Origin: Magnetospirillum sp902729445
GTDB taxonomy: Bacteria > Pseudomonadota > Alphaproteobacteria > Rhodospirillales > Magnetospirillaceae
NCBI RefSeq assembly: GCF_902729445.1
Contig: NZ_CACVCE010000007.1
Span: forward strand, 3,681-67,680
Length of the DNA: 64,000 nucleotides
Direction of reading: 5' to 3'
A model generated the notes under the pieces. It worked only from the letters and a program-made list of their open reading frames with translations, did not search any database and had not been told where the DNA came from. Positions within the stretch are counted from its first letter, which is position 1; every line of letters starts with the position of its first letter. The position numbers and the translations under genes are program-made. This document shows positions 44,567-52,799 of this stretch, piece after piece.

Positions 44567-44916
44567 GCGGTCTCTCCGCTGGCGATGGCCGGCACGTGGC
44601 CGTTGGCCCGATAGACATAGGCCAGAATCTCGGCCACGGCGGCAAAGGCTTCCAGCGGGATCACCGTGTCGATTTCAACCGCCGCCAGGACCTGGGCCAG
44701 GTCGGGATCGGTGCGGACCTTGACCCCGTGGGCGAAGGCCAGTTGCAGGATTTGTTCGGCGATGGCCCCCTTGCCCGACGCCACCACCTTGGGTGCATCG
44801 GATTCGGCGGGATCGTAGGACAGCGCCACGGCAACCGTTCGCCCGCCCGCCGGCCCCACCGGCAGGGCAGCCTCGGCCTCGGCCCGTTCGTCCCAGAGGT
44901 CGTGCCCCTGTCCCAT
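44563..44916 (-). CDS. FlhB-like C-terminal domain protein (FlhX type)
   Basis: A 117-residue protein homologous to the cytoplasmic C-terminal domain of FlhB (VAVALSYDPAESDAPKVVAS; AEQILQLAFAHGVKV; EAFAAVAEILAYVYR). It lacks membrane segments and the autocleavage NPTH motif of the full FlhB encoded at 47.3-48.4 kb. Free-standing FlhB C-terminal proteins are known and can partly replace or modulate FlhB in substrate switching. It is the first gene of the minus-strand flagellar operon. Confidence 0.85.
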   Translation of the reverse strand: MGQGHDLWDERAEAEAALPVGPAGGRTVAVALSYDPAESDAPKVVASGKGAIAEQILQLAFAHGVKVRTDPDLAQVLAAVEIDTVIPLEAFAAVAEILAYVYRANGHVPAIASGETA

Positions 44917-44988
44917 GCTGTCTTCGTTCCCGATTGAGCTGTCGCGCCACCAGGGCGTATCTTGTCGCCCGAGTCTGTCCGCGCGCGC

Positions 44989-45003
44989 TTAAAGAACGGT
45001 TAA
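44989..45003. promoter_or_regulatory. CtrA-type binding site
   Basis: TTAA-AGAACGG-TTAA, an exact full CtrA consensus (TTAA-N7-TTAA), in the 194-bp divergent region between the FlhB-like operon and flgB. It is 108 bp from flgB and 73 bp from the FlhB-like start. Confidence 0.6.
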
Positions 45004-45110
45004 GTGCTTGATCGCGAATCGGATTCACCCTTTGTTAAAGGGGTTGGTCCGACAATGGCCAATGGTTTAGACCGCCCGCCCGCGCGGGTTCTCGTAGGGA
45101 ACGGCCGTCG

Positions 45111-45509
45111 ATGTTCGATAAACTGACCCTGGTTTCGCTGACCAAAGGCCGCATGGACTGGATCGCCAAGCGCCAGGAAGTGCTGGCCGAGAACATCGCC
45201 AACGCCAACACCCCCAAATACGTGCCGCGCGACCTGAAGGAATGGAATTTCAAGGACGTCCTGGGTCAAAGCGTGCCGTCGGTGGGCATCAAGGCCACCG
45301 ACCCGCGCCACATCTCGCCGCCGATGCAGGACCCGACCAAGGTGATCTCGACCAAGAAGACGTTCGAATCCTCGGCCGACGGCAACGCCGTGGTCCTGGA
45401 AGAGCAGATGGCCAAGATGGGCCAGGCCAAATCTTCCTACGAAGTGGCGGCCGGCCTGTTCGAGAAGCAATTCAAGTTGCTGCGTACCGCCCTGTCCAAG
45501 GGTCAGTAA
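45111..45509 (+). CDS. flgB: Flagellar basal-body rod protein FlgB
   Basis: A 132-residue proximal rod subunit. The N-terminal rod motif RQEVLAENIANANTPKYVPRDL is diagnostic, and the C-terminal helix (MGQAKSSYEVAAGLFEKQFK) is also standard. It is the first gene of flgB-flgC-fliE-fliQ-fliR-flhB-cckA. The predicted CtrA-like site lies upstream. Confidence 0.95.
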   Translation: MFDKLTLVSLTKGRMDWIAKRQEVLAENIANANTPKYVPRDLKEWNFKDVLGQSVPSVGIKATDPRHISPPMQDPTKVISTKKTFESSADGNAVVLEEQMAKMGQAKSSYEVAAGLFEKQFKLLRTALSKGQ

Positions 45510-45526
45510 GCCGGAGCCCGCGAACC

Positions 45527-45940
45527 ATGGACGAACTGCAAAAAGCCACGCGCATCGCTACGACGGGCATGAAGGCCCAGGCCGAGCGGCTGCGGGTGAT
45601 CTCGGAGAACCTGGCCAACGCCGATTCCCTGGCCCAGACCCCCGACGCCAGCCCCTATCGCCGCAAGGTGGTGTCGTTCAAGAGCGAACTGGACCGGGCC
45701 AACGGCGTCACCGGGGTCAAGGTCGCCAAGGTCCGGCCCGACTCGGCCGAGTTCCTGCGCCGCTTCGATCCCAAGCACCCGGCCGCCGACCGCGACGGCT
45801 ATGTGCTGGCCCCCAACGTCAATCCGCTGATCGAGATGATGGACATGCGGGAAGCCCAGCGCTCGTACGAAGCCAACATGGCCGTCATCAACTCGTCGCG
45901 CCAGTTGCTGTCGCGCACCGTCGATATGCTGCGCCAGTAG
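45527..45940 (+). CDS. flgC: Flagellar basal-body rod protein FlgC
   Basis: A 137-residue rod subunit with the N-terminal LRVISENLANADSLAQTP motif and the C-terminal MMDMREAQRSYEANMAVIN motif typical of FlgC. It starts 17 bp after flgB. It builds the proximal rod with FlgB, FlgF and FliE. Confidence 0.96.
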   Translation: MDELQKATRIATTGMKAQAERLRVISENLANADSLAQTPDASPYRRKVVSFKSELDRANGVTGVKVAKVRPDSAEFLRRFDPKHPAADRDGYVLAPNVNPLIEMMDMREAQRSYEANMAVINSSRQLLSRTVDMLRQ

Positions 45941-45958
45941 CCATAGGGAAGACAGATC

Positions 45959-46276
45959 ATGACCCGCATCTCCGACGCCTTGAATGCCTATGCCGCCTTC
46001 TCGAAGCCCTTGGGCGAGAGTGGGATGGAAGCCCGCGATGCCCCGGCGCCGATGCCGGGCAGCGATTTTTCCAGCGTACTGAAGGATGCCGCCAAGGTCG
46101 CGGTCGGCTCCCTGAAAGAGGGCGAACAGGCCTCGGCGGCGGCCATCGCCGGCAAGGCCGACATCCGCGAGGTGGTGGCCGCCGTCGCCAACGCCCAGAT
46201 GACCTTGGACACCGTGGTCACGGTGCGTGACAAGGTGATCAACGCCTATAACGAAATCATGCGCATGCCGATCTGA
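45959..46276 (+). CDS. fliE: Flagellar hook-basal body protein FliE
   Basis: A 105-residue protein that joins the MS ring to the rod. The C-terminal half has the FliE pattern VVAAVANAQMTLDTVVTVRD followed by VINAYNEIMRMPI. It lies 18 bp behind flgC. Confidence 0.94.
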   Translation: MTRISDALNAYAAFSKPLGESGMEARDAPAPMPGSDFSSVLKDAAKVAVGSLKEGEQASAAAIAGKADIREVVAAVANAQMTLDTVVTVRDKVINAYNEIMRMPI

Positions 46277-46292
46277 TCGCCGGTCGCCATCC

Positions 46293-46562
46293 ATGACCGA
46301 AGCCGACCTGATCGACGTCGCCCGCGAAACCATCATGACCCTGGTGATCGTGGCCGCGCCGCCCCTGCTGACCGGGCTGGTGGTCGGCCTGGCCATCTCG
46401 ATCATCCAGACCATCACCCAGATCCAGGAAATGACCCTGACCTTCGTGCCGAAGGTCCTGCTGGTGTTCGGGTCGCTGATCTTGTTCTTCCCCTTCATGC
46501 TGAACACCATGAACGAATTCTGGAAGACCATCCTCGACCGCGTCATTGCCGGCGGCAATTGA
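46293..46562 (+). CDS. fliQ: Flagellar export protein FliQ
   Basis: An 89-residue two-helix membrane subunit of the export gate with the family signature PPLLTGLVVGLAISIIQTIT followed by QIQEMTLTFVPK. It is positioned between fliE and fliR as usual. Confidence 0.96.
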   Translation: MTEADLIDVARETIMTLVIVAAPPLLTGLVVGLAISIIQTITQIQEMTLTFVPKVLLVFGSLILFFPFMLNTMNEFWKTILDRVIAGGN

Positions 46563-46577
46563 ACGAAGAGGGGCCGG

Positions 46578-47342
46578 GTGCTCAACGACATCCTGACGTT
46601 CGACATCTACCGTTTCTTCATGATCTTCTCGCGCCTCGGCGCGGCGATGATGATGCTGCCGGGTTTTTCGGGAAAGATGATCCCCGCGCGGGTCAAGATC
46701 CTGCTGGCCCTGGCCATGACCCTGCTGCTGCTGCCCTTGGCCGGCGGCATGTATCCGCCCAGGCCGCGTGACCTGGGGGCGTTGCTGATGATGGTCGGCT
46801 CGGAAGCCTTGATCGGCATCTATATCGGAACCGTGACCCAGGTCCTGATGAGCTCGCTGCATGTGGCCGGCACCTTCATCGGCACCCAGGTCGGCCTGAC
46901 CAACGCCTTTTCCTTCGATTTCGTCGCCGAGCAGCAAAGTGCGACCCTGACCGCGCTGTTGACCAACATGGCGCTGGTGGCGATCTTCGCCACCGACCTG
47001 CATCATCTGATGATCCAGGCGATGTTCGAATCCTACGCCACCTTCCAACCGGGCATGGCGATGCCGCTGGGCGACTTCACCGAGACCCTGGCGCACATGA
47101 TGGCCGACAGTTTCGGCTTTGCGGTCAAGCTGTCGGCGCCGGTCCTGGCCTTCGGCCTGTTCTTTTATGTGGCGATGGGCCTGATGAGCCGCCTGTCGCC
47201 GCAGATCCAGGTGTTCTTCGTCGCCTTGCCGCTGCAATTGCTGGGCGGGCTGTGGATGCTGATGGTGGCCATTCCACTGATGATCTTCCTGTTCCTGCGC
47301 TGGTTCGAGGCTGGCCTTCTGCCCTTCGTCGGCGGGGCTTGA
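46578..47342 (+). CDS. fliR: Flagellar export protein FliR
   Basis: A 254-residue, six- to seven-helix membrane subunit that closes the export gate. FliR signatures include FSRLGAAMMMLPGFSGKMIP and the late GLMSRLSPQIQVFFVALPLQ. Translation starts at GTG (46578) after GAAGAGGGG. flhB begins three bases after its stop. Confidence 0.96.
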   Translation: MLNDILTFDIYRFFMIFSRLGAAMMMLPGFSGKMIPARVKILLALAMTLLLLPLAGGMYPPRPRDLGALLMMVGSEALIGIYIGTVTQVLMSSLHVAGTFIGTQVGLTNAFSFDFVAEQQSATLTALLTNMALVAIFATDLHHLMIQAMFESYATFQPGMAMPLGDFTETLAHMMADSFGFAVKLSAPVLAFGLFFYVAMGLMSRLSPQIQVFFVALPLQLLGGLWMLMVAIPLMIFLFLRWFEAGLLPFVGGA

Positions 47343-47345
47343 GCG

Positions 47346-48407
47346 ATGTCCGAAGACAAGACAGAAGAACCAACAGGCAAACGCCTCTCGGAAGCCCGCG
47401 AAGAGGGCAACATCGCCCAAACATCCGAGGCCAAAGGCGTGGCCTCGCTGGTCGCGGCGCTGATCATCATCGGCTATCTGGCGCCGGGCATGGCATCGGA
47501 CCTCAAGGCTTCCTTGACCCCGTTCCTGGACCGCCCGCAAGAGATCGCGCTCGACAGCAATGCCATCCCCCCCCTGATGATCACGCTGGGCCTGGCCATG
47601 GGCAAGGTCCTGCTGGTGCCGATGGCGGTGGTGGTGGTGTTGGGGATCGCCATCCAGGTCGCCCAGACCAAGGGACTCATGTGGGTCCCCAAGAACATGA
47701 TCCCCAAGTTCAGCAAGCTCAGCCCGGCGGAAGGCGTCAAACGACTGTTCTCGCCCAACCAGCTGGTCGAATTCGTCAAACAGTTGTTCAAGCTGATCGT
47801 GCTGGGCATCGTGCTGGGCTGGATGATCTGGAAAAGCGTCGGGGAATTCGAGAACCTGGCCGACCTCGACCTGATGGCGCTCATGGAATACATCCATGAC
47901 AAGGTCTATTGGATGATCTTCGTCACCGTCCTGATGATGGTCGTGCTGGCCCTGGCCGACTATCTGTTCCAGTACTGGCGCTGGATGATGAAGATGAAGA
48001 TGTCCAAGCAGGAGGTGAAGGACGAGCACAAGAACCAGGAAGGCGACCCGCAGATCAAGGCTCGCCTGCGGTCCTTGCGCATGCAGCGCGCCAGGAAGCG
48101 CATGATGGCGGCGGTGCCGATGTCCGACGTCATCGTCACCAACCCGACCCACTACGCCGTGGCGCTGAAATACGATCCCGAGGCGATGAACGCGCCGGTG
48201 CTGGTGGCCAAGGGCGCCGACCTGGTGGCCAAGCGCATCCGCGATCTGGGCACCGAGCACGACGTCCCCATCGTCGAGAACCCGCCGCTCGCCCGCGCCC
48301 TTTACGCCACGGTCGAACTGGACCAGGAAGTCCCACCCGAGCATTATAAGGCGGTCGCCGAAGTCATCGGCTACGTCATGCGTCTGAAGGGCAACATTGC
48401 GCACTGA
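47346..48407 (+). CDS. flhB: Flagellar export switch protein FlhB
   Basis: A 353-residue export-apparatus protein. N-terminal SEDKTEEPTGKRLSEAREEG is diagnostic, four membrane helices follow, and the cytoplasmic domain contains the autocleavage site NPTH (in VTNPTHYAVALKY). FlhB controls substrate specificity switching. Its end overlaps the cckA start by 11 bp, so the cell-cycle kinase is translationally coupled to flagellar genes. Confidence 0.97.
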   Translation: MSEDKTEEPTGKRLSEAREEGNIAQTSEAKGVASLVAALIIIGYLAPGMASDLKASLTPFLDRPQEIALDSNAIPPLMITLGLAMGKVLLVPMAVVVVLGIAIQVAQTKGLMWVPKNMIPKFSKLSPAEGVKRLFSPNQLVEFVKQLFKLIVLGIVLGWMIWKSVGEFENLADLDLMALMEYIHDKVYWMIFVTVLMMVVLALADYLFQYWRWMMKMKMSKQEVKDEHKNQEGDPQIKARLRSLRMQRARKRMMAAVPMSDVIVTNPTHYAVALKYDPEAMNAPVLVAKGADLVAKRIRDLGTEHDVPIVENPPLARALYATVELDQEVPPEHYKAVAEVIGYVMRLKGNIAH

Positions 48408-50802
48408 TCGCACCACCGGCGGGCTGCCGTGGGTCCTGGCGGCTTCGACGCTGGGCGCGGCCGGCCTGGTCGCCGCCGAGGGCGGCCTGCTGACCGTGGC
48501 CGCCACCTCGGCGGCCGTGGTGGCCTGTGCCTCGGCCTGGGTGCTGGCCCGGCGCTGGGATCAGGCCCGGGCCGCTGCCGGTCATGTCGATCATCTGGCC
48601 GGCGCCCTGGAATCGGAAACCCGTGCCTGCGTGCTGGTCCACCGCGACGGCCAGGAAATTCACCGCAACAAAGCGGCGCGGCGACTGCTGGGTCCGGCCC
48701 AGCGCCCACTGGCGCCATTGCTGGACCGCGCCGCCAGCGACGACCGCGCCCTGACCGAACTGGAACGGCTGGAAGCCGCGGCGGCCGTCGGCGCCGCCCG
48801 CAAGACCGAGATCGCCCTGACCGCACCCGACGGCTCGCGCGAATGGCTGTCGGCCGAGGTCCGCCCGGCTGGCCGCGATGCCGTCGTCTGGTTCGTCGAG
48901 GACGTCACCGCCCGGCGCGCCATCGAAGAAACCCTTCGGCGCGAGAATGAGTGGCTGGCCGATTTCGTCGATTTCCTGCCGGTCGGCTGTTATTCGGCCG
49001 ATTCCGACGGCATCATCCGCTCGGCCAACCACCGCCTGGCCGAGTGGCTGGGCGGCACGCCGTCGGAACTGATCGGTCACAGCCTGGAAGATGTGCTGGG
49101 CAGCGTGCCCGACCCGGAAGAGGAACGGGTCGAGCTGCGTCTGATGGGGCGCGGCGGCGAGGTGTTCCAGGCCATGGTCGCCCACACGGTGTTCGACGAT
49201 GGCGGCGAGATCCGCACCCGCTCGGTGGTGGTGCGCGACATGGTGCCCGAACATCAATGGGAGCGCGCGCTGCGCGCCGCCGAACGCCGCTTCCGCTGGC
49301 TGTTCGACGACGCCCCCGTCGGCATCGCCCTGGTCGAGCTGGACGGCTCGATCGGCACCTGCAACCTGGCCCTTCAATCGATGCTGGGCATCGACCATGA
49401 CGGCATCAGCGGCCGGGCGCTCACCGCCATCATCGCCGAGGACCACCGGACCAGCGCCGCCGAGCAATTGGCCAAGGTGCTGCAGGGTTCGGTCACCGGC
49501 ACCCATCTGGAAGTCCGCCTGAAGGGCAAGCGCGAACTGATCGCCCAGCTTTTCGTCAGCCCGACTCACGAGGATGGCGCCATCTCGGGCCTGATCGTCC
49601 ATTTCATCGACGCCACCGACCAAAGAAACCTGGAAGTCCAGTTCGCCCAAAGCCAGAAGATGCAGGCCATGGGCCAGTTGGCCGGCGGCGTCGCCCACGA
49701 TTTCAACAATCTGCTGACCGCCATGATCGGCTTCTGCGACCTGCTGCTGCAGCGCCACGGTGCCGGCGACCCCAGCTTCGCCGACATCATGCAGATCAAG
49801 CAGAACGCCAACCGGGCCGCCTCGCTGGTGCGCCAGTTGCTGGCCTTCTCGCGCCGCCAAGCCCTGCAGCCGCGCCTGTTGAACGTCACCGACGCCCTGG
49901 CCGACCTGCACAACCTGCTGCGCCGCCTGCTGGGCGAGACCATCGAGCTGAAAATGGTGCATGGCCGCCAGTTGGGCCTGGTCCGCGTCGATCCCGGCCA
50001 GTTCGACCAGGTCATCATCAATCTGGCGGTCAATGCCCGCGACGCCATGCCCGGCGGCGGCACGCTGACCATCCGCACCGGCATCGCCACCTTCGACGCC
50101 CCCATCCAGCGCGGGCCGGAAACCATGCCGGCCGGCGATTACGTCCAGATCGAAGTCGTCGATACCGGCACCGGCATCCCCAAGGAACATCTAAGCCGCA
50201 TCTTCGAGCCGTTCTTCTCGACCAAGGAAGTGGGCGCCGGCACCGGGCTGGGCCTGTCGACGGTCTATGGCATCCTGCGCCAGACCGACGGCTTCGTGGT
50301 GGTGGAAAGCGAGATCGGCCAAGGGGCCGCCTTCGCGATCTACCTGCCGCGCATCGAGGCCGAACCGGCCCATGAAACCAGAAAGCCGGCCAGCCCCGCC
50401 GCCGCCGATTCCGACACCTCGACCACCGACCTGACCGGATCGGGCACCATCTTGCTGGTCGAGGACGAGGACGCGGTGCGGATGTTCGCCGGACGCGCCC
50501 TCAAGAACAAGGGCTACAAGGTGCTGGAGGCCCGCTCGGGCGAGCAGGCGCTGGACGTGCTCAGGGCCGAGGATGCCATCGACGTGCTGATCTCGGACGT
50601 GGTGATGCCCGGCATGGACGGCGTCACCCTGGCCAAGTTGGTGGCGATGGAACGCCCGATGATCCGCATCATCCTGATCTCGGGCTATTCCGAAGATGTC
50701 GCCAGGAACGGCATCGACCCCGATTCGGGGGTCACCTTCCTGCCCAAGCCGTTCTCGCTGAAACAGCTGGCCGGCGCGGTCAAACAGGTGATGGAAGGCT
50801 GA
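48397..50802 (+). CDS. cckA: CckA cell-cycle hybrid histidine kinase
   Basis: An 801-residue hybrid kinase. Two N-terminal membrane helices (about 12-50), PAS domains (about 65-170 and 180-410), HisKA with GGVAHDFNNLL (His about 434), HATPase (EHLSRIFEPFFSTK, GTGLGLSTVYG), and a C-terminal receiver (ILLVEDEDAVRMF, Asp about 734 in LISDVVMPG). The HisKA/REC pattern is that of alphaproteobacterial CckA, which phosphorylates ChpT and through it CtrA. The start is TTG at 48397 inside the flhB end, with AAGGG upstream. DivK, its regulator in Caulobacter, is encoded at 55.0 kb. Confidence 0.9.
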   Translation: MRTDRTTGGLPWVLAASTLGAAGLVAAEGGLLTVAATSAAVVACASAWVLARRWDQARAAAGHVDHLAGALESETRACVLVHRDGQEIHRNKAARRLLGPAQRPLAPLLDRAASDDRALTELERLEAAAAVGAARKTEIALTAPDGSREWLSAEVRPAGRDAVVWFVEDVTARRAIEETLRRENEWLADFVDFLPVGCYSADSDGIIRSANHRLAEWLGGTPSELIGHSLEDVLGSVPDPEEERVELRLMGRGGEVFQAMVAHTVFDDGGEIRTRSVVVRDMVPEHQWERALRAAERRFRWLFDDAPVGIALVELDGSIGTCNLALQSMLGIDHDGISGRALTAIIAEDHRTSAAEQLAKVLQGSVTGTHLEVRLKGKRELIAQLFVSPTHEDGAISGLIVHFIDATDQRNLEVQFAQSQKMQAMGQLAGGVAHDFNNLLTAMIGFCDLLLQRHGAGDPSFADIMQIKQNANRAASLVRQLLAFSRRQALQPRLLNVTDALADLHNLLRRLLGETIELKMVHGRQLGLVRVDPGQFDQVIINLAVNARDAMPGGGTLTIRTGIATFDAPIQRGPETMPAGDYVQIEVVDTGTGIPKEHLSRIFEPFFSTKEVGAGTGLGLSTVYGILRQTDGFVVVESEIGQGAAFAIYLPRIEAEPAHETRKPASPAAADSDTSTTDLTGSGTILLVEDEDAVRMFAGRALKNKGYKVLEARSGEQALDVLRAEDAIDVLISDVVMPGMDGVTLAKLVAMERPMIRIILISGYSEDVARNGIDPDSGVTFLPKPFSLKQLAGAVKQVMEG

Positions 50803-50863
50803 GGGCGCGCTTTTTTAGGCGGGCCGCCCCCCCGACCAAAGCGCTCGGGCATGGAAAATTCCA

Positions 50864-50878
50864 GAACTCCGAGCGAAC
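50864..50878. promoter_or_regulatory. SOS (LexA) box before recA
   Basis: GAAC-TCCGAGC-GAAC is an exact match to the alphaproteobacterial LexA consensus GAAC-N7-GAAC, 118 bp before the recA ATG. A GTTCCGGAAC palindrome lies further down the leader. Confidence 0.75.
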
Positions 50879-50995
50879 CTGACGGGAACAAACGCGAACA
50901 TTCATGTTGCGTTCCGGAACACATCGTGTACTCTGTCCTGAAGGAACCGCGTTGCATCACCCGCCCGTCTCGGGATAGATGAAGGGGAAACTGCC

Positions 50996-52072
50996 ATGTC
51001 GCAGACCGTATTGCGCCTCGTGGACAAGGACACCATGGACAAGCAAAAGGCATTGGAAGCCGCCGTCAGCCAGATCGAGCGGGCGTTCGGCAAGGGCTCC
51101 ATCATGAAGATGGGCAGCCGCGACATCGTCGAGACCGAAGTGGTCTCGTCGGGGTCGCTGGGCCTGGATATCGGGCTGGGCATCGGCGGCCTGCCGCGCG
51201 GGCGCATCATCGAGATTTACGGCCCGGAAAGCTCGGGCAAGACCACGCTGGCGCTGCATGTCATCGCCGAGGCGCAGAAGAAGGGCGGCGCCTGCGCCTT
51301 CATCGACGCCGAGCACGCGCTGGACCCGATCTACGCCCGCAAGCTGGGCGTCAATATCGACGAATTGCTGCTCAGCCAGCCCGATGCCGGCGAGCAGGCG
51401 CTGGAAATCGCCGACACCCTGGTCCGCTCGGGGGCGGTCGATGTGCTGGTGGTCGATTCGGTGGCGGCCCTGGTGCCGCGCGCCGAACTGGAAGGCGAGA
51501 TGGGCGATTCCCATGTCGGCCTGCATGCCCGCCTGATGAGCCAGGCGCTGCGCAAGCTGACCGGTTCGGTGTCCAAGTCGAAAACCATCGTCATCTTCAT
51601 CAACCAGATCCGCATGAAGATCGGCGTGATGTTCGGCAACCCCGAAACCACCACCGGCGGCAACGCCTTGAAGTTCTACGCCTCGGTCCGCCTGGAAATC
51701 CGCCGCGTCGGCGCCATCAAGGACCGTGACGAGGTGGTGGGCAACCAGACCCGCGTCAAGGTGGTGAAGAACAAGCTGGCCCCGCCGTTCAAGGTGGTCG
51801 ATTTCGACATCATGTATGGCGAGGGCGTGTCGAAAAGCGGCGAATTGATCGATCTGGGCGTCAAGGCCGGGGTGGTCGAGAAATCGGGCGCCTGGTTCAG
51901 CTACAACTCGACCCGCATCGGCCAGGGCCGCGAGAACGCCAAGCAGTTCATGCGTGACAATCCGGCCATGGCCGCCGAGATCGAGAACACCATCCGCGCC
52001 AATGCCGGCCTGGTCGCCGACGCCCTGTCGGGCGCCCCCGGTGACCTGGACGGCAACACCGTCGAGGAATAG
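50996..52072 (+). CDS. recA: Recombinase RecA
   Basis: A 358-residue recombinase for homologous recombination and SOS induction. Walker A GPESSGKTT is at about residues 76-84, with EHALDPIYARKLGV and the conserved VVDSVAALVPRAE and NQIRMKIGVMFGNPE loops. The C-terminal tail is acidic. A LexA box precedes it and a strong intrinsic terminator follows. Confidence 0.98.
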   Translation: MSQTVLRLVDKDTMDKQKALEAAVSQIERAFGKGSIMKMGSRDIVETEVVSSGSLGLDIGLGIGGLPRGRIIEIYGPESSGKTTLALHVIAEAQKKGGACAFIDAEHALDPIYARKLGVNIDELLLSQPDAGEQALEIADTLVRSGAVDVLVVDSVAALVPRAELEGEMGDSHVGLHARLMSQALRKLTGSVSKSKTIVIFINQIRMKIGVMFGNPETTTGGNALKFYASVRLEIRRVGAIKDRDEVVGNQTRVKVVKNKLAPPFKVVDFDIMYGEGVSKSGELIDLGVKAGVVEKSGAWFSYNSTRIGQGRENAKQFMRDNPAMAAEIENTIRANAGLVADALSGAPGDLDGNTVEE

Positions 52073-52097
52073 GGCGAGGGGCCGATATCAAGACAAG

Positions 52098-52127
52098 GCA
52101 GCGCGCGTCATGTATGAGGCGCGCTGC
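52098..52127 (+). terminator. Hairpin after recA (first of two)
   Basis: GCAGCGCGC/GCGCGCTGC, a 9-bp stem with a 12-nt loop, 25 bp after the recA stop. Confidence 0.5.
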
Positions 52128-52142
52128 TCCGCCACCAACGAC

Positions 52143-52177
52143 AACGGCGGAAAGGGTTGCCCCTTTCCGCCGTTTTT
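52143..52177 (+). terminator. recA intrinsic terminator
   Basis: A perfect 14-bp stem (AACGGCGGAAAGGG/CCCTTTCCGCCGTT) with a 4-nt loop followed by TTT. It is shared with, or close to, the end of the convergent acidic-protein gene. Confidence 0.85.
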
Positions 52178-52200
52178 CGTTGTGTCGGGAAAAGACGGGC

Positions 52201-52548
52201 TCAGCCCTCTTCCTCGATGACGTCGCTGGCCGGCAGGATGGTGACGCCCGAACCGTCCTCGTCCTCGATCAGCACCACGTCGCCTTCGATGCGGTCTTCC
52301 GGCTTGGCCAGCTTGTTGAACCAATGCCACAGGAAGGCCACGGCGATGGTCTGATCGATCTGGTCATCCTCGTCCATTTCGTCCTCGGACATGGCCGAGA
52401 CGTCGCGCAGGATTTCCAGCGAATCGTCGAACATTTCCTGCGGATCCGGGTCGTCCTCCATCACGTTGGAGATGACGTACTCGTATTCCTCGTCCGCCAG
52501 TTCGTATTTCCATTGGGCCGAACCGGACTTGTAATAGACGGTGATCAT
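52201..52548 (-). CDS. Acidic hypothetical protein
   Basis: A 115-residue, highly acidic soluble protein (MITVYYKSGSAQWKYELADE; many DE clusters such as SEDEMDEDDQ). It starts with a beta-strand pair and then becomes helical, with a FLWHWFNKLAK segment. I do not recognise a family. The gene is solitary, convergent with recA, and has a perfect 19-bp inverted repeat in its upstream region. Confidence 0.65.
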   Translation of the reverse strand: MITVYYKSGSAQWKYELADEEYEYVISNVMEDDPDPQEMFDDSLEILRDVSAMSEDEMDEDDQIDQTIAVAFLWHWFNKLAKPEDRIEGDVVLIEDEDGSGVTILPASDVIEEEG

Positions 52549-52578
52549 GCAGGCGTTCCTTGGGGGGTGAATGCGCTA

Positions 52579-52630
52579 GTGTACTGACACGGTCAAAAGG
52601 TACACTGACCCTTTGACCGTGTCAGTACAC
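52579..52630. repeat. Perfect 19-bp inverted repeat in a divergent region
   Basis: GTGTACTGACACGGTCAAA (52579-52597) is followed after 14 bases by its exact complement (52612-52630). The loop contains a further partial copy (GTACACTGACC). It lies 31 bp upstream of the acidic-protein gene and 170 bp from purU. It could be a large operator, a terminator-like hairpin, or a relic of a mobile element end. Confidence 0.6.
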
Positions 52631-52799
52631 AATCCATTGATCTTGTGGGCCGATTCAGCCGCCGAAAAACCTTTCGTCGGCATCGGGCCACCAGCCGACC
52701 TTGGGCCAAGCGCAAAAAAAAGGCAAGCGACGATCAGCATGCTTGGCGTAGCCCCCTGCCTCGGTTATCAAGCTGTCGAAATCAGGAGTTCTGGGACCC

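Noticed and set aside
45040..45070. Sigma-54-like GG-N10-GC before flgB
   Set aside because: Only the GG/GC dinucleotides match; surrounding consensus bases do not.
46257..48506. 749-codon open frame antisense to fliQ, fliR and flhB
   Set aside because: His/Gln/Asp-rich translation typical of antisense shadows; the plus strand encodes intact flagellar proteins.
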